Shown here one piece after another: positions 29,101-44,100 of a DNA stretch of 64,000 bases (positions are counted from its first letter, which is position 1; each line of letters begins with the position of its first letter). Below the pieces are notes generated by a model. That model was not told where the DNA came from and did not search any database. It was given only the letters and a program-made list of their open reading frames with translations. This stretch comes from Epiperipatus broadwayi (Eukaryota; Onychophora; Udeonychophora; Euonychophora; Peripatidae), in the NCBI GenBank assembly GCA_028023455.1, contig JAQFVV010012446.1, positions 6,511,501-6,575,500 on the forward strand, in the 5' to 3' direction. A program made the translations under genes and the position numbers.

Positions 29101-32100
29101 GAAAAAGAAAATGTTGCATTACATAAAAAACATAAAAGAATATATTTTTGAATTATTTGTCTTGTAAGCATTATATTAAATATTCAAAACATTAGTGTTT
29201 GTAGATATAATATGTATATACGTTTCATATTAAATTTATCCAATACTTAGTTTAGTAATAAACAAGTTGCAAATAGAAAGAAAAGCTACGTTTTGTATAT
29301 TAAAAAATTTGAAGCGAAGTTGAATTTAGAAAGAGAAAGGAAAATAATAAATTTGGAATATTAAAAATATTCTTCATCATTATCAACCATTATCAATCCA
29401 CTGCAGGATGAAGGTTTCTCCAAGTTTAATCCATCTTCTCCGATCTTTAGCTTCTCTTCTCCACATTACCCCTGCACACTTTCTTATTTCATCCATCCAT
29501 CTCACATGTGGTCTCTTTCTGGGTCTTTTACAATCTCTTGGAATCCGGTTTAAAATTTCAATTGTCTATCTATTATCATTTCTTCTAACAATATGTCCAG
29601 CCCAACTCCACTTCAATCTTTTAATTTTTTCAATGAGGTCAGTAACACCTGTTTGTTCTCTTACCCATACATTGCGTTTACGATCTCTTCTTGTTACTCC
29701 CAACATACATCTCTCCATACTTCTTTGAGTGGTCTGAAGTCTCTGAATTGCTCTTCTATTAAGTGTCCAAGTCTCAGATCCATAAGTAAGAACTGGTAAA
29801 ACACATTTGTTAAAAACCTTCCTTTTCAAACACATAGGCATATTTCCTTTTAGTATCAAGTTATTTCTACCAAAAGCACTCCAACCAAGTTTAATTCTAT
29901 GATTAATTTCCTCCATTATGTTTCCATCTGTATTAATAATCTGACCAAGGTATTTGTAACTGTTAACTTCTTCTAATTCATCATAATCAATCTTTATTTT
30001 CATATTTTGAGCAAATCGATTAAACATTACTTTAGTCTTTTTAACATTTATCTTTAGTCCTACTTTCCTACTTTCATCTGATAATTCCTGCAACATTTCC
30101 TACAGATCTGAAGCATTATTTGCAAAAACAACTACATCATCTGCAAAATCTAAATGACTTAAATAATCACCATTTACTTTTACTCCTTTAGTTTCCCATT
30201 TTAATCCACAAAATACTTCATGCAGAACTGCTGTAAAAAGTTTTGGAGATATAGAATCACCTTGTCTTACACCTTTCTCAATGTTGACTTTCCCAGTATC
30301 ATTATGTAATCTAATTGTTGCTGTTGCATTTTTATAAATATTCTTTAAAATATGACAATATCCTGGATCTATACCTTGATGGTCTAATGCTTTAATCACT
30401 GAAGAAATGTTTATAGAATCAAATGCCTTTTCATAATCTACAAATCCAAAACATAATGACAACTCATATTCATTTGTCCTTTCTATAACTTCTCTCAATA
30501 CCTGGATATGATCTACTGTACTAAAACCACTTTTAAATCCAGCTTGTTCTCTTGGTTGGTGGAAATCCAATGTTCTCTGTAGACAAGTTGTAATTATCTT
30601 GGTAAAAATTTTACATAAAACTGATAAAAGGCTGATAGGTCTGTAATTTCTAATATCTTCTTTATCACCTTTTTTAAATATTAGTATTATTACTGCATTT
30701 TTCCAATCATCGGGTACATCTTTATCATTTAGACATTTGGTATATAACTTTGCTAAAAAAATTTCTATTTCTTCACCTGCTTCTTTTAATATATCAATTA
30801 TAATTCCATCATTACCTGGAGCCTTTTCTTTCTTCATACATTTAATTGCATGTCTCACTTCTTCATACATTTAATTGCATGTCTCACTTCTTCATTTAAA
30901 ATTCTGGCAATTTGGAAGATGTAATAGATATAGGAGGTACTTGTTCTTTATTACTATATAATTCTTGATAAAAATCTTCTACCAATTTCATGATGTCATC
31001 TCTCTTTTTAGTAATAATTCCATCTTTTTTTTTTATTGCAGATATAAATTTTCTACCAATACCAAAATGTTGTTTTACATTCTTAAGACTTTTAATTTCT
31101 TCTACAGCTTTCCTTGCTAGTTCACAGTTATACTTTCTTATATCATTTTCAACTCTTTTCCACACCATTTTACAAAATTCGAGATATTCAATTCTTTTTA
31201 ATACATCATTTTTGTATATCTTCATATTCCTTCTTTTCTTCATAAATTCTCTAGTCTCAGTAGAAATTTTATTGGTCAATTGCTGTTTTTTTTCTACCAG
31301 CTGCAGTTTTCAAAAGTGTATCAGTTATTTTCATATTAATTTCATTCAAATCTGAATCATGTTCAAAATCTACTAATACTTGTAACCGATTTGTAAGTTC
31401 TAATTTAAATTCATTAGAATGTTTCTGAAGATTAGGAATATCAACTGTAAATATTGTTTTTCTTAATAATTTTTGTCTCTCTAGTTTTACATTAACACAT
31501 ATCTTACACCTTACTAATCGATGATCACTTCCTGTGTTAAATTTATTAAGAACATTACAATCTTGAAATATGTATTTCCTGTTAGTCAAAAAAATATATA
31601 TATTGTACCAATCGGAATGAAAGTGAAGATCGAATCTAACTGCAAAAACAATATCTGCACTACAAGGGCGCCATCTAGGCATTTGAGCCTAGAAAAATTT
31701 ATAAAGTAGGCAGATACGCGCTGTTAAGATTCCACTTTCTCTAAATATTCCGACCGTTAGCCCAAGTCACTAGCTCAGCGGAGACGCGGAGATAAAAATC
31801 TATAAATTTTATATCTTAAATATAAAAGAATAAAAGCCACTGCCAGAAATTAACACATAAAAATATTTATTTACGCACATATAAAATAATATTTAAATTG
31901 TGAGGAATAAATTTAACGTTTATAATTTTATATTGATCTTTAATTCTAAATTTAAGTAGATTGCAAATAATGAGTTTACTATTTATTTAGAGGGTCGAGT
32001 ATGAATGGACTACATAGGTCTGCATTTGAAAGGAAAATATTCTTCCCTGATTTAACCTTAGGCAACAAATTTCGCAATCAACTGGCGCCAATCCATCTGA

Positions 32101-35100
32101 TACATTCATGTATTCAATGTAGCATGATACGACAACACAAAATACTATATTGTCAGGAATGTACATCTGAACAATAAGTAGAAATAGAGAAGACATTGAC
32201 TCTCCACCACAGGAATGCGACATCTGTTGGCAAGTAGATCAATAAACAAAAAACTCCATAGGAATGGACTGCGGTCTTCTGCTGACTTACAAACCCATCC
32301 ATAGGCAAACAGAGGGTGTGTGGCGTATATCTATAATCCTGCCCGTAGCGGACCTCATACTACATCTACTAATTACACAAATATATCCAATCCATTGAAC
32401 CAATTCAACTACGAAATGAATAACCTAAGATTACCCTCCCTTAATACAACTTTACAAAACTATATAGCCATTCACGCCCGACTTAATTTTAACATTTAAA
32501 TACGTTCGCACAGATTTGATTAAAAATGTTGGGTATAGATCGATTACATAGATTCCACGGTCAAAAACATTTCAAAATAAACATAAACGATCAAAATACA
32601 AAATTATTGATGCCGACAATCGCAGAGGGAAACTTATAAGTAACCCAATAGTATTCACCATAAGATACTTGCATTGTCACCAATAACTTAAAAGACATCC
32701 GAATAAATACATTTTAGATACTCACCGTAAGGTATCATTATTTATCGAATGTCTATATATTTTGATCAAATATGAAAACCAAAATATAATTAACCGCAAA
32801 CGAATCCATGCAAGCGTCTATAAACAACTTAAATTTCATCCATTTAAATAATCTTTACAATAAGGAAAAAAAAAAAATGGAAATGATGTTTATCAAACGG
32901 AAAACATATAAAATTAAACATTATTAATTTGATTTAAAAACTTACAAAAGTCAGATAAGAGTCCGTTTTAACATTTCAGTTGGCTTGTTTGTCAATTTGT
33001 AAAACTTGACGAAAGTTCTTAATTGATTTTAACAATTGTTCATTTCATATCGCTTATGGTAGAAGAGTCCAGGCCTCTGCTTTCCACTTTATTTAAATAT
33101 TCCCGCGATGCCTCCGTTGGAAGGTAATGTTCTGGAGATGGCAATAGCTGGTTCAAGGTATCACAGTCTTTTCATTTTTTTTTTTTTTTTATAGAGAGTG
33201 TGGTATGTGCGTCATACCACATCTCTCAAACACACCACGCTGGAACGTCCGAAAAAACTGTATTTCCCTTTTTATATTATCCACATGGATTCAATGAACA
33301 AAACGTCACTAGTCTATCACTTTCGTTAGGGTCCGAGCCAAAGCCTAGTGCTTCCATTGGTCAAGCTAAAATCTCTTTCTTCTCTTATCTAACTTTTCAT
33401 CTGACTTTTTAATTACACAGCTTTTAGATAATTAATAAACAATCATTTTCATTTACAGATTACAGGAATTAAATAATACCTGTTTTTATTTTAACTTACG
33501 TTATTTTTTTATTAAAATATTTTTTATATTTCAATCTTGTATTTTTTTATTTAAAAAAAAAATACGTTCAAATACTTTTTTTTTTTGTTTATGAAAAAAA
33601 ATTTTTAAAGTTTAGCATCTGTGCGAATGTATATACGTTTAACAATATTTTAATTTTAGCGTTTAGTTTTTTACTTTTATTTGCGAACTTTTAAGTTTTT
33701 ATTTTAAATAAATGTAACGACATATTTATATATCGTTACAATATATATAATCCAATTCTGCTGTACCTTCATTTGGATGCTTCCATGTCAATTTCCTTTT
33801 AACATTTTTTTCAAAAAAAGAATTCATAATATAAAGTTTTTAATATTGTATAAATATTTTATGTGAAAAATATTATTTAATAATATTATCTCTTAAATAT
33901 TAAATTAAAATTTTGAAAGGAATCTATCAATTAAATATGTATTAATAACAAGAGTTTATGAAAGAGATAATTATTTGCAAAAGCAGAGATGAATTAATAT
34001 AGTAAAGTATAAATGACCACAGAATAATCAGATAAAGATTTAATCCTTTTAGAGAACTGGAAATTAAAAAAGCAACATCTTAAAAAAAGACATGGAGAAA
34101 ATGAAATCACAAATAACAATAGAGAGCTAGAAGACATTAAGAACTAACATACTATTGGAGTATTGAAGATTAACCATTCTAAAATATATGTTTGCTTTTG
34201 AACTAATAGGTTTCAATATTTATGTGCAATCAGTGTGCATTATGTTGTACTCATTCAGTGAGTTAGTAGTCACTTATTAAATTATTGCTGAAATTATTAC
34301 GCTATTTATAAAAAACAGTCAGTCCACTGTATTTGATTGTAAAATTATATTACAAATGTCTTCTTATCCTCTCAAATCCCCCCCCACTTTTTTTTTTTGA
34401 TACGTTAACTGGACTTTTATCGATTTGATTTTTTTTTTTGTTCACCTCATCTGTTGTTTCATTATTGCACTACTTATTTTTATGAGATAGACTTTTACTT
34501 ATCGTAACTGTTTATTTTTTATCGTACAAATCCTTGCGTCAGATATCTGTTAAGTCCATCATCACAAAAAAAAGTTTTTATTTTACAGAACTAGTTCAAG
34601 GATAGCAGTCATCTTTTTATCATTGGTAGATCTTCTCAAAAATCCTCTAAATGGTTTATCATGCATGATCTCTGAGTGGTTGTGTTTTTTTTATTTACTT
34701 TTGCAGCAAGATTGATAACATGGCTCATGATCTGCATATAATCCGTTAAATTTTAGTTTTTGTTTTTTTTTTTTAACTTAATTTTTTTGTTAAGTAAAAT
34801 TGTTTGGATTCATTCCTTATTTTTTATATACATCATGGACTATAAAAATATATATTAACTCTATTTATGGGACACTATTGTGTGACTTTAGGCTAAGAAG
34901 TTTAATTTTGGAATAATGATTGTTGTTTCAAGAAATAGTTATCCCTGGTTTGATTTCGTGTGTGATTTTTAAAAAATTCTCAATAATCTTTTGAATGGAA
35001 TTGTTGTATCATTGTGTTTTTCAGGTTTCCATATCATATAATCTACTAATACATTCACATTTTTCGCTATCAACCTATCTTTTTTTTTATTTCTCCTGTG

Positions 35101-38100
35101 AATCTCTCTTACATTCCAATGATTTATATTATATATTAAATCATATCAATATTTTGGTTATAATTTTTATATCTCTTTATATTTCTTCTCGAACTTTATT
35201 TGCTTAGCTTTGTCTATTTTGTGACTTACTTTACTTTTAATTTTTCCGTAAATATTTATAGTTTTAATGTTTATGTTTTTTTCTTATTATTTTAGTAAAT
35301 AATTATATTTTTATTGTTTATATTTTTTTCTTATTGTTTTTAGCATTGCTAACCCCAAGTTTTTCTCTTTTATTTTTTATCTATTATCAGTACTGACTTT
35401 TCTCTTCTTTTGTGTGTGTGTGTGTTAATTCCAACTCTTTATTTGAATTTACTTTATTATATAAATCTCCAATATCTGTATTTTTTTTTTTAATAAATTT
35501 GATTTAATAAAATCTTCTGTTTACTAGCAGACTATTTCTTTCTTTGATTGCTACAGTTTTATTTCAATCAATATTAAATTGTGATATAAATCTTTACCAG
35601 TTAAAAGAAACCCATATAAATTCTTAATGCTGTTTGTAAATACATTTTGAATAATATGTGATTCAATTAGAGTCTATTCTTATCAGTGGTATTTTTCATT
35701 AATAACTTCTTTTAAAATAGGCAAAACTCTCTCTATATAGTAGTGCCACTCAAAACAAGACAGAGTAATCAATGGATGCCAGAAGGCTTGTGCATAAAAT
35801 TCCTATCTAGGGCCTACTCATCCAATATCCCAAACTAGTTTCTGGCTTGTGGCCTTCGTCAGTGAGGAGCCTTGAATCTAAGAGCACCACCTAGATCTTA
35901 GGATCTTAGATCCAAGGCTCCTCACTGATGAAGGCCACAAGCCAGAAACTAGTTTGGGGATATTGGATGAGTAGGCCCTAGATATTAATTTTATGCACAA
36001 GCCTTCTGGCATCCATTGATTACTCTGTCTTGCTTTGAGTGGCACTACTGTATGGAGAGAATTTTGCCTATTTTAACAACAGTTATGAGCAAGCATGGGA
36101 GATAGGGATCATGTGATGTTTAAAGGTTTAATAACTTCTTTTATTATTATTTTTAAACCGTGTTTTTGCAGAGTCAAAATTCTCCATACAGTAGTGCCAC
36201 TCGGTGCAAACCAGAGTAATCAATGGATACAGGAAGATTTGCGCATAATATCCCTATCTAGTGCCGATTCATCCAATATACCCAGACTAGTTTAGCTTGT
36301 GTAATCATAAAGAATGGTGATCATGTGATGTTTGATGGTTTAAACTGTGTTTTCTTTAAATCTATCCTATTTGTTCTAGAAAAACGTGTTACAATTGACA
36401 TCTATCATTTCTTCTAATTTATCTATAATTTTATCACCTTTTCTTTCTTCCATCACTGCATTTTTTTTCATTAATGTTACAAAACTATGTATTTATATCT
36501 CTTTTAACTTTTTTTTTTTTTAATATAGCACACTAATTCATTCACTTTATCAAAATAAGAGTTTCTCCTTTTTTGCTGCTATTTTCATCTTAAATAATCG
36601 ATAATTTTTTATTTAGAAGAAATACTACTTGCTGCAAACTCTCTTCTTTCTAAAACTATGATAATACCTAATCTTTTCAATTACTACAGAGGATAATAGA
36701 TCTTATTTTAGCTTTTCAAGTAGAAAAATGGTCTTAGACATTGAGTGTAGTAAGTTAAAAGATAGAATAAATAACTACTGATATAAAGCTATTTTTTTAC
36801 CTAATTTATTGTATGGATGTGAAACTTGGACACCCTATTGGTGCAATATAAAGCCATTAAAAGACTTTCATTTAATGATGATCTATAGTATCATAATAAT
36901 TCCATGGGTAGACCATAAGACCAATCAATGTATCTTTCAACTTGGTGGATGTGATATTGTAGGGATAAATCTTGTAAAATCATATATTTGTTGAATAGTA
37001 CATATGAAATGAATGAATAATGCAAGGCTTCCTAAAAGGGCATTTTATGGTGAACTTGAGCATGTTTTTTTTGTTTGTTTTTTTTTTTTTGGGGGGGGGG
37101 GGTAGGTGATAGACCATTATAAAAATTATTGCAAAATTTTTTTAAAGAAATGTGATATTGATTGTTTTTATTAGCACAATATGATAGAGAGTAGATATTT
37201 CAGAGAACTGCGATAGATACTGTATTGAAGTTTTTCAAAACAAAAAGTTTTCTGCAGAAGATATTTAAAAAAGACAGCATTGCAAACTATTAACTAAATA
37301 GATTAATGGAACAATATGTTCTACATGTGGACATATTTGTGTTTCACGGATTGCAAAACTCTCCTTACAGTAGCGCCATTCAGGGCAAACCAGAGTAATC
37401 AATGGATGCAGGAAGGATTGTGCATAAAATCCCTATCTAGTGTCTACTCATCCAATACCCCTGACTAGTTTCTAGCTTGGCTTTCATCAGTAACGAGCCT
37501 TGGATCTGAGAGCACAGCACCTAAATCTTAGGATCTAATGCAACCCTCCAGTAGCCACTTTTTACTTTTTTAGCTAACTATAAAGCTTTGAGTCCAAAAT
37601 GAAAACACAATAATGTTTTCAAGCTAAGCTCATCAGCTTATATAATTGTATAGATCTGAATTCAGTTCAGCATTTTTGGTGTCTTTGGTTCCTTTATAAC
37701 AGTAGTCACCATAATTCTATTGAGCAGGATTGGTATTAAACCATCAAACATCATATGATCACCATTCTTTAGGCTTATACAAAAAGTAGTCTGGAGATAT
37801 TGGATGAGTAGGCACTAGATAGAGATTTTATGCACAAACCTTCCTCCATCCATTGATTACTTTTGTTCACACTGAATGGCGATACTGTATGGAGAGTTTT
37901 GCCTCTGAAAAACAGATTGTATAAGCCTAAAGAATGATGATCATGTGATGATTCATAGATTGGTTTGCATAATCACCCAAAACTCATATCCAATGTAGTA
38001 CTATTATTTTTTGGTTTTGCCTTTTATCTTTTTTTTTTTTCTTCGAATTGGAATGGCCATATTTGTTTGTGAGTGATGAAGATGATAATTTTAGAAATAA

Positions 38101-41100
38101 ACTGTTTTATTTATTATCATTATACTTTAAAAGGTTTGTGAAAGTATCTACCTTTTTGCCACTTGTGGATTCAGAAATTGGGTGCTTGTATTATAGATAA
38201 AAATGCCGTTGGATGGCGCCATTTTCACGCTAAAACTATAAAATATGAACATTCATGGGCCGCTGATTTTAATAATTTTTCTGTGCTTTTTTGTAATGCG
38301 AAAATAAAAACAAAACAAAATCGTCTTTTTTAAATATTATTTTTTATTAACGTATACAATTTAAATGATAATAATAAATGTAAAATAAAAGCAACAAATT
38401 ACAATTTGATTTGTGTTTTTTATATCGTATACTTTTTAAATTGTGTTACGGCTTTCTTTTTATCAATTTTTTATCGGATATTTTTTTACTTGTGTTACGG
38501 CTTTTTTTTTATCAATTTTCTATCGGATATTTTTTTACTTGTGTTACAACTTTTTTTGTTGTTGTTTAACTAAAAAATAATAATCGTAATAAAAGTAAAA
38601 GTTGTTACGGTTAGATTAGGGTTATTTTTAGGGTTAGGATTAGTTTTAGGGTTAGTGTTCTGTTTGTTTGTAATGCTAAAATAAAAAAATTCAAAATCGT
38701 AACCGTACTCGGACAGAAGAAAGAAACTCAAACTTTTTTAAACAACAACAAACACATACAAATGTGTTCTTTACTTATTGAACATATTTATAATATTTGC
38801 TTTTTATTAAATTTACAAAAAAACCTGTATATTTGGACTTTTCTTACTGGATATTTTTTTCGTACCGCTCTTTTTTACTTCAAAAATATGCAGACGGTTC
38901 TTTGTCTCATGGAATGTTACTAACAGTACGTTACCTAATTGCAACTCAATAAAAACATAGATATTTAACATTTCCCAAATAAAAGTTCAATACAGTACGT
39001 TGTAAAAAGTCTTATAATTATTGTTTTAAAAAATCTGAACATTTCAATAGTTTAAAATAAAAAAAAATCCAATGAAAAAAACATTTCAATACAATTCAAA
39101 TACAAACTCTGTCATCAAGATGTAATTATTTTATAAATTGTGCGAATTCAGAAAATGTATTTGCTGCTATGCGACATACATGCTATACTGCGACGCGACA
39201 TAGCGGCCTGTGTTATGTAGCACAACAAAAAAGTTGTATTATAGAAAACGCGGGTTCGAACGTGTCTGCCGCGGAAACAGCATTTTCATGTGTTTTGGCG
39301 CGAAAACCACGCCATAGAGCGGCATCTTTAGCTAAAAGATGAGTACCAGAAATTGTTTAATTCGCTTTTTATAAGCTTGGATAATATGATCCATTTGAAA
39401 AACAATAAATTTCCATAAAGATTTTTTAATAACATATGAACTGAATCTGAAGTCAATCTTATAAATATATGTCTAAAAATTTATGATGATGATATTTTAA
39501 TAGTAATTATATTGTTGGACCATTTCTATCATCTAATATTAATTGGTAAATGCCTTTAGAAAAATTCAAAAGTTTATTTAAGTGTTTCAAATGCATTTAA
39601 CTGTTAGTAATAACTCACAGATTAGTATATAACACAATATATTGAATGGTATTATTCTCGTCTCTTCAAGTATTGATGACTTGTCCAATGTCAATACTAG
39701 CATGAGAATCAAACTAGGGATCTTTATATTTATGAATACTGAATTTAAAGTGATTCCCTAATCATCTAAGCTACTCTGCCAAAAGTGTAATTGATTAAAG
39801 CATCACCTTAAATTCAGTATTTACAGATCTAAAAGTCTAGATTCGATTTTTGTGCTAGTATTGTCACTGGTAAGTCCAGCAACACCTGAAGAAGAGAGAA
39901 TATAATTCAAAGCATTGTCTATATATTTACCTGTATCTATTATTGACAGTTCAATGTATTTGTAAATTTAAATAAAGGTTTGAATTTAATATTAGATGAT
40001 GGAAGTAGTCCAGCGTTTAATAAATACAGTCTGGTAAGAGAATAATGGATTAAAAACTAATTTGTTAATATGCAGAAATGGATTTTTTTTTTTTTTTGTA
40101 ATGGATGGTATATATATATGTGTGCATATGTCCATGTGTATAATTTAAAAAACAAAAATTCTTAAACTTTATAATTAATTTTTAATTTTGCGTTTTGTTA
40201 TTTTAGGCATTTGAAGAAGCTGTTAAACAAATAGAACCAGAAATGATATCTGTAGAAACGCCATCACACTTTACTTTTAAAAATGAATTGGGTATGCCTC
40301 TAACAGTTGTTCTAGATGATACATTTGAGGTAAGTACATTGCAGTTTTTTAAATATATACAAACTCCAACAAAAAGCTATTATAGGTTAATGAGACAACT
40401 AGTTTAGCCTCAGGAATTTTCAATTAGTATTTGGTAATTTCTTGGTTAATCAAAGGTTAATGGTTATCTCTATTTACATGGATATTATCTCCTCATTTCT
40501 ATTCTTTATTATAATAGCAATCAGTGAAAATATTTAATTCAATATATATATATTATAATGTTAGTGAGAAATATATGTATAAAACTACATATATTTGCCT
40601 TACATGTTTCAAAATTTATATTTAAAAAAGGATATGATTAAATTTATTTGAAAGAAACAATTATTTCAGAAGTAGATTTTTTAAATGCAATTTGTTAAAA
40701 TAACAAAAAAAAAATTTCATTATATTTTTTTTAAAAAAAAGAGAACAGGGTAGAGAATGAATTAGAAAAAATTCTTTTTAAAAAAAAGAAAACTTTTATG
40801 AAGTAAAATGTTAAAAATAAATGTATAAAAATAAATCTTAGTAGAAATGGAAAATAAAAGATTAATTAATTAATTTGAAATGCATTTAGTTTAAAATATG
40901 ACTGATTGAATTAATTAAAAGAAAAACTTATAAACTATCTCATAAAAATGATAGTAGATTAATCTAAGAAAAGATTAGATTAAAGCAAGTGTAAAAAATC
41001 AGTTGGATAAAACGAAATATAAACATAATTATAAAGCAAATTCAAATCACGATCAAATTGAAAATAATGATAAATTAAAACAATGAGAGAGGGGGGTATA

Positions 41101-44100
41101 TAAAGTTGCCACTGTCTATTGTTATTTTATTCTGGCCTTCATTTTGTGATCAAATTATTATCTCTTCAGTCTATGAATCATCCCAGTCTTCATTTTGTGA
41201 TTGACTCATTACATTATTCATTGCTCTAGAGATTCATAAATCTAAAGACAAATAGAACCATTCACTACTTCTGCAGAAAACATTACAGAAGCCATAGATT
41301 TAGCAACATGCGGTGCTAGACTGTCTTTAGAAGTGTTTGATGGGCTTCAGGCCCCCAAGTCCTCTACAAATCAACTGCCTCACCTGGAACCAATGCCCGG
41401 AACAAATGCCTAGATTGTAAATAGATGCTGCCACAAACTCTCTCACCCATTGTTGAATCGCAGAATGGAAAGCAAGCCCTGGAACCATCGATGGAGACCA
41501 AAAAGCCAACTGATTAGAAATTGATAATCATAGAAAACTGGGTAAATATATTTTGATCACTGTCTATAAACACTTTATTTTAAATTAAATGAACTTTAAT
41601 TAATGAAGGACTACTATAAAATTTAGCCTGAGTAATTACTTAGGTTTTTTAATGTAAATTTCAATGTTATGTTATATGACAAATGTGGGTTTGCTTAAAT
41701 ATTATTTGGTCTATTCTCTCTCTTGTCACTGCATCATCATTAATTTCAAGTTATAAGTGTTATGTGTATTAAGTTAAATGTGCTGGACCCTGGTTAAGAG
41801 TATGAGCTAGCTTGGGATATGTCAAGCGCTGGATTACGTGCCTGTCATCCAAAGCATGCTGACTCTATAACATGTGGTTGGCTGGCACCTGAGTTTAAAT
41901 CTCAAAATAAATAAAATGCTTTGGATGGCAGAGTTTGAATCCAGAAGTCGAGGTGGGCCACAGTCTGGAGATCATGTTATGATTTTCATAGCTGATCTGG
42001 CTATGGGTATCATTGATAGGTTATGCTGACAATGGTATTCTCCCCTCTGCTTGAAGGGCCAGTCTGTTCCCAAATATTAAAGTTATATGTTAAAAAGTAT
42101 TTAAGCCAAGCAAGTTTTAAATTTCGGGGGATCCGGTTCAATATATTATTAAATACTGCTGAACGCTATACTAATAATTATAAATAAAATGTAGAATTTT
42201 ATAAAACATTACAATACTAGTCAAAAAATAAGATTTTACTAAAATTCTTCCACAACCATAGTTTTATCTATTTACAAATAGACTTTTTCAAGTGAAATTC
42301 AACTAAACATAATATATGTATATATATACAAAGCAAAATAACCTATTTTGTTTTGTATATATATATGTAGTATACTTAGTTAAATTTCACTTGAAAAGGC
42401 TCTTGTTGTAATCTAGCTATGTGTATTCTAACTATTGCTCATTAACTTTATGACTGGTTAAACCGAATTATGTCGTCTTTTGGCTAATTCACCCCCTAGT
42501 GAATTTTTTCGTAAGTATTATACGTTTTAATGCATGTAAAATGGTATATTTTAGTATAATAATTTTTTTTCAGTCATTGTCTCTTGCCAAGGCTGTAAAA
42601 TGTTCGGTATTTTACGATATTACAGTTTCCAATGACGCAAAAACATTTATTTGCAAATTTATTACGGTTTTAAATTATTTTTTTTAAATAATTTGCACTG
42701 TATTTATTAGATATCAAGAAATATAAATTATTAATAACTTATTTTGACTTGAAATACTTTATTTTTAAAAATATAATGCTATATTAGCAGCTAACATAAA
42801 TATGGCCTCAAGCAAATTAAAAAATTCTAGCTTTGACAGTAAACAATCTACGTTATTTACAGTAAAAAAATATCATAATCTAGCAATAAATATTCAAAAA
42901 ATTTAAACTTTTAAAGCATAATTTATTAGCTACAAGAGAAATAAATAAATGTTCGTTCACATTTTTAAAAATAATGAAAAGCAAGATATATTTTGTTGAT
43001 TTTATAAACTGAAAATAATCTTTATGACGTGGAACAGGGTGTAACGTCTTTGTTTTGATTGCAGTCTCATTTTTTTAATATTTACAAAAACAAAATGTGA
43101 ACATTTAAAATTTATTTCAATAGTAGACTAAAATATCTATCAAATGAAGTCAAATTTATTATTTTCTGAAAAGAAATAATCATTTTATCATATATTTTAC
43201 GCTGATGTGTGAGATAGAAAAACATCATAAATGCTGCATTTTGGAAAAGTTAATCATGGAACTTGGATAAATCGGAATCAGTGTTAGCAATCATTTCAAC
43301 TGGGGATGATGTAACTAATCAGCATCTCCGTCAAATGTTTGTGCAGTTTTCATATTTATTATATATATCAGTATGAATTCATAATCAGAAATTGCTAATA
43401 TAATAGTAATCCAACATTATCATATGCTTGGTTACACTTAAGTTGCCAATAGATCTTAATTTGATTACTACCAAATAGTTCACCAATTAACTTAGTTCAC
43501 CTCAACAATTAAGATCAATAGACAACCTGCCTAACATGCTTTATCTTTGATTGATAATACTTAGGCTCCAATTCTTTCTTTATTTCAGCATGACTAACTC
43601 AAAGTTGTAATTGGTTGTACAATTAAATATTTTAGCTTTAATATGTGGGCATTGTATTATTATTATATGCAATTGATATAGAAAATAGTTTATCATTACT
43701 AGAGATTTGTCCGAGATATTATTGAATCACACTCTAGTGAGACTTTGATATACCTTTATCATGAAAGGCAAAAAAAAAGGAAAGAAATGACTAAAAAAAA
43801 AAACTTAAAGGATAGATGGAAGAGGTTTGATTTTTCTTTCTCGAGAAAGAATTATACCAAAAATGGGAAAGGTATAGGATATAATAAACATGAAGCAAAT
43901 TTTAGTACTTCCTAGTGCAGAGTTAAATTTTAATATCATTAATAACTACATAACATAAAAGAAAAATTCTAATTTCTCATGGTATATATGTTTTGGCTTC
44001 GGTTCATCAGTTATGCTAGAGATCTAGACACTTAGAAGATTTCTTGTATAAATAGATTTATATGTTATATATTATTTTTAAAAAGAAAATACGCTATTGT

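Larger units (their letters stand above)
28340..40206. other. Intron 9, the longest intron (11.9 kb)
   Basis: GT-AG. In order: a family C hairpin (28949-29128), a broken RTE-type LINE on the - strand (29383-31610), a partial LTR (31655-33740), AT-rich filler (33.75-35.70 kb), three foldback A copies (35711-37960) with a LINE relic between them (36806-36925), and copy 2 of the 1,167-bp TIR element (38181-39347). 39.35-40.2 kb is AT-rich with no feature. Confidence 0.8.

Noticed and set aside
29408-31355. Plus-strand frames over the LINE
   Set aside because: Shadows of the - strand reverse transcriptase.
33200-33412. 70-codon frame in the partial LTR
   Set aside because: No family resemblance, and it lies in noncoding LTR sequence.
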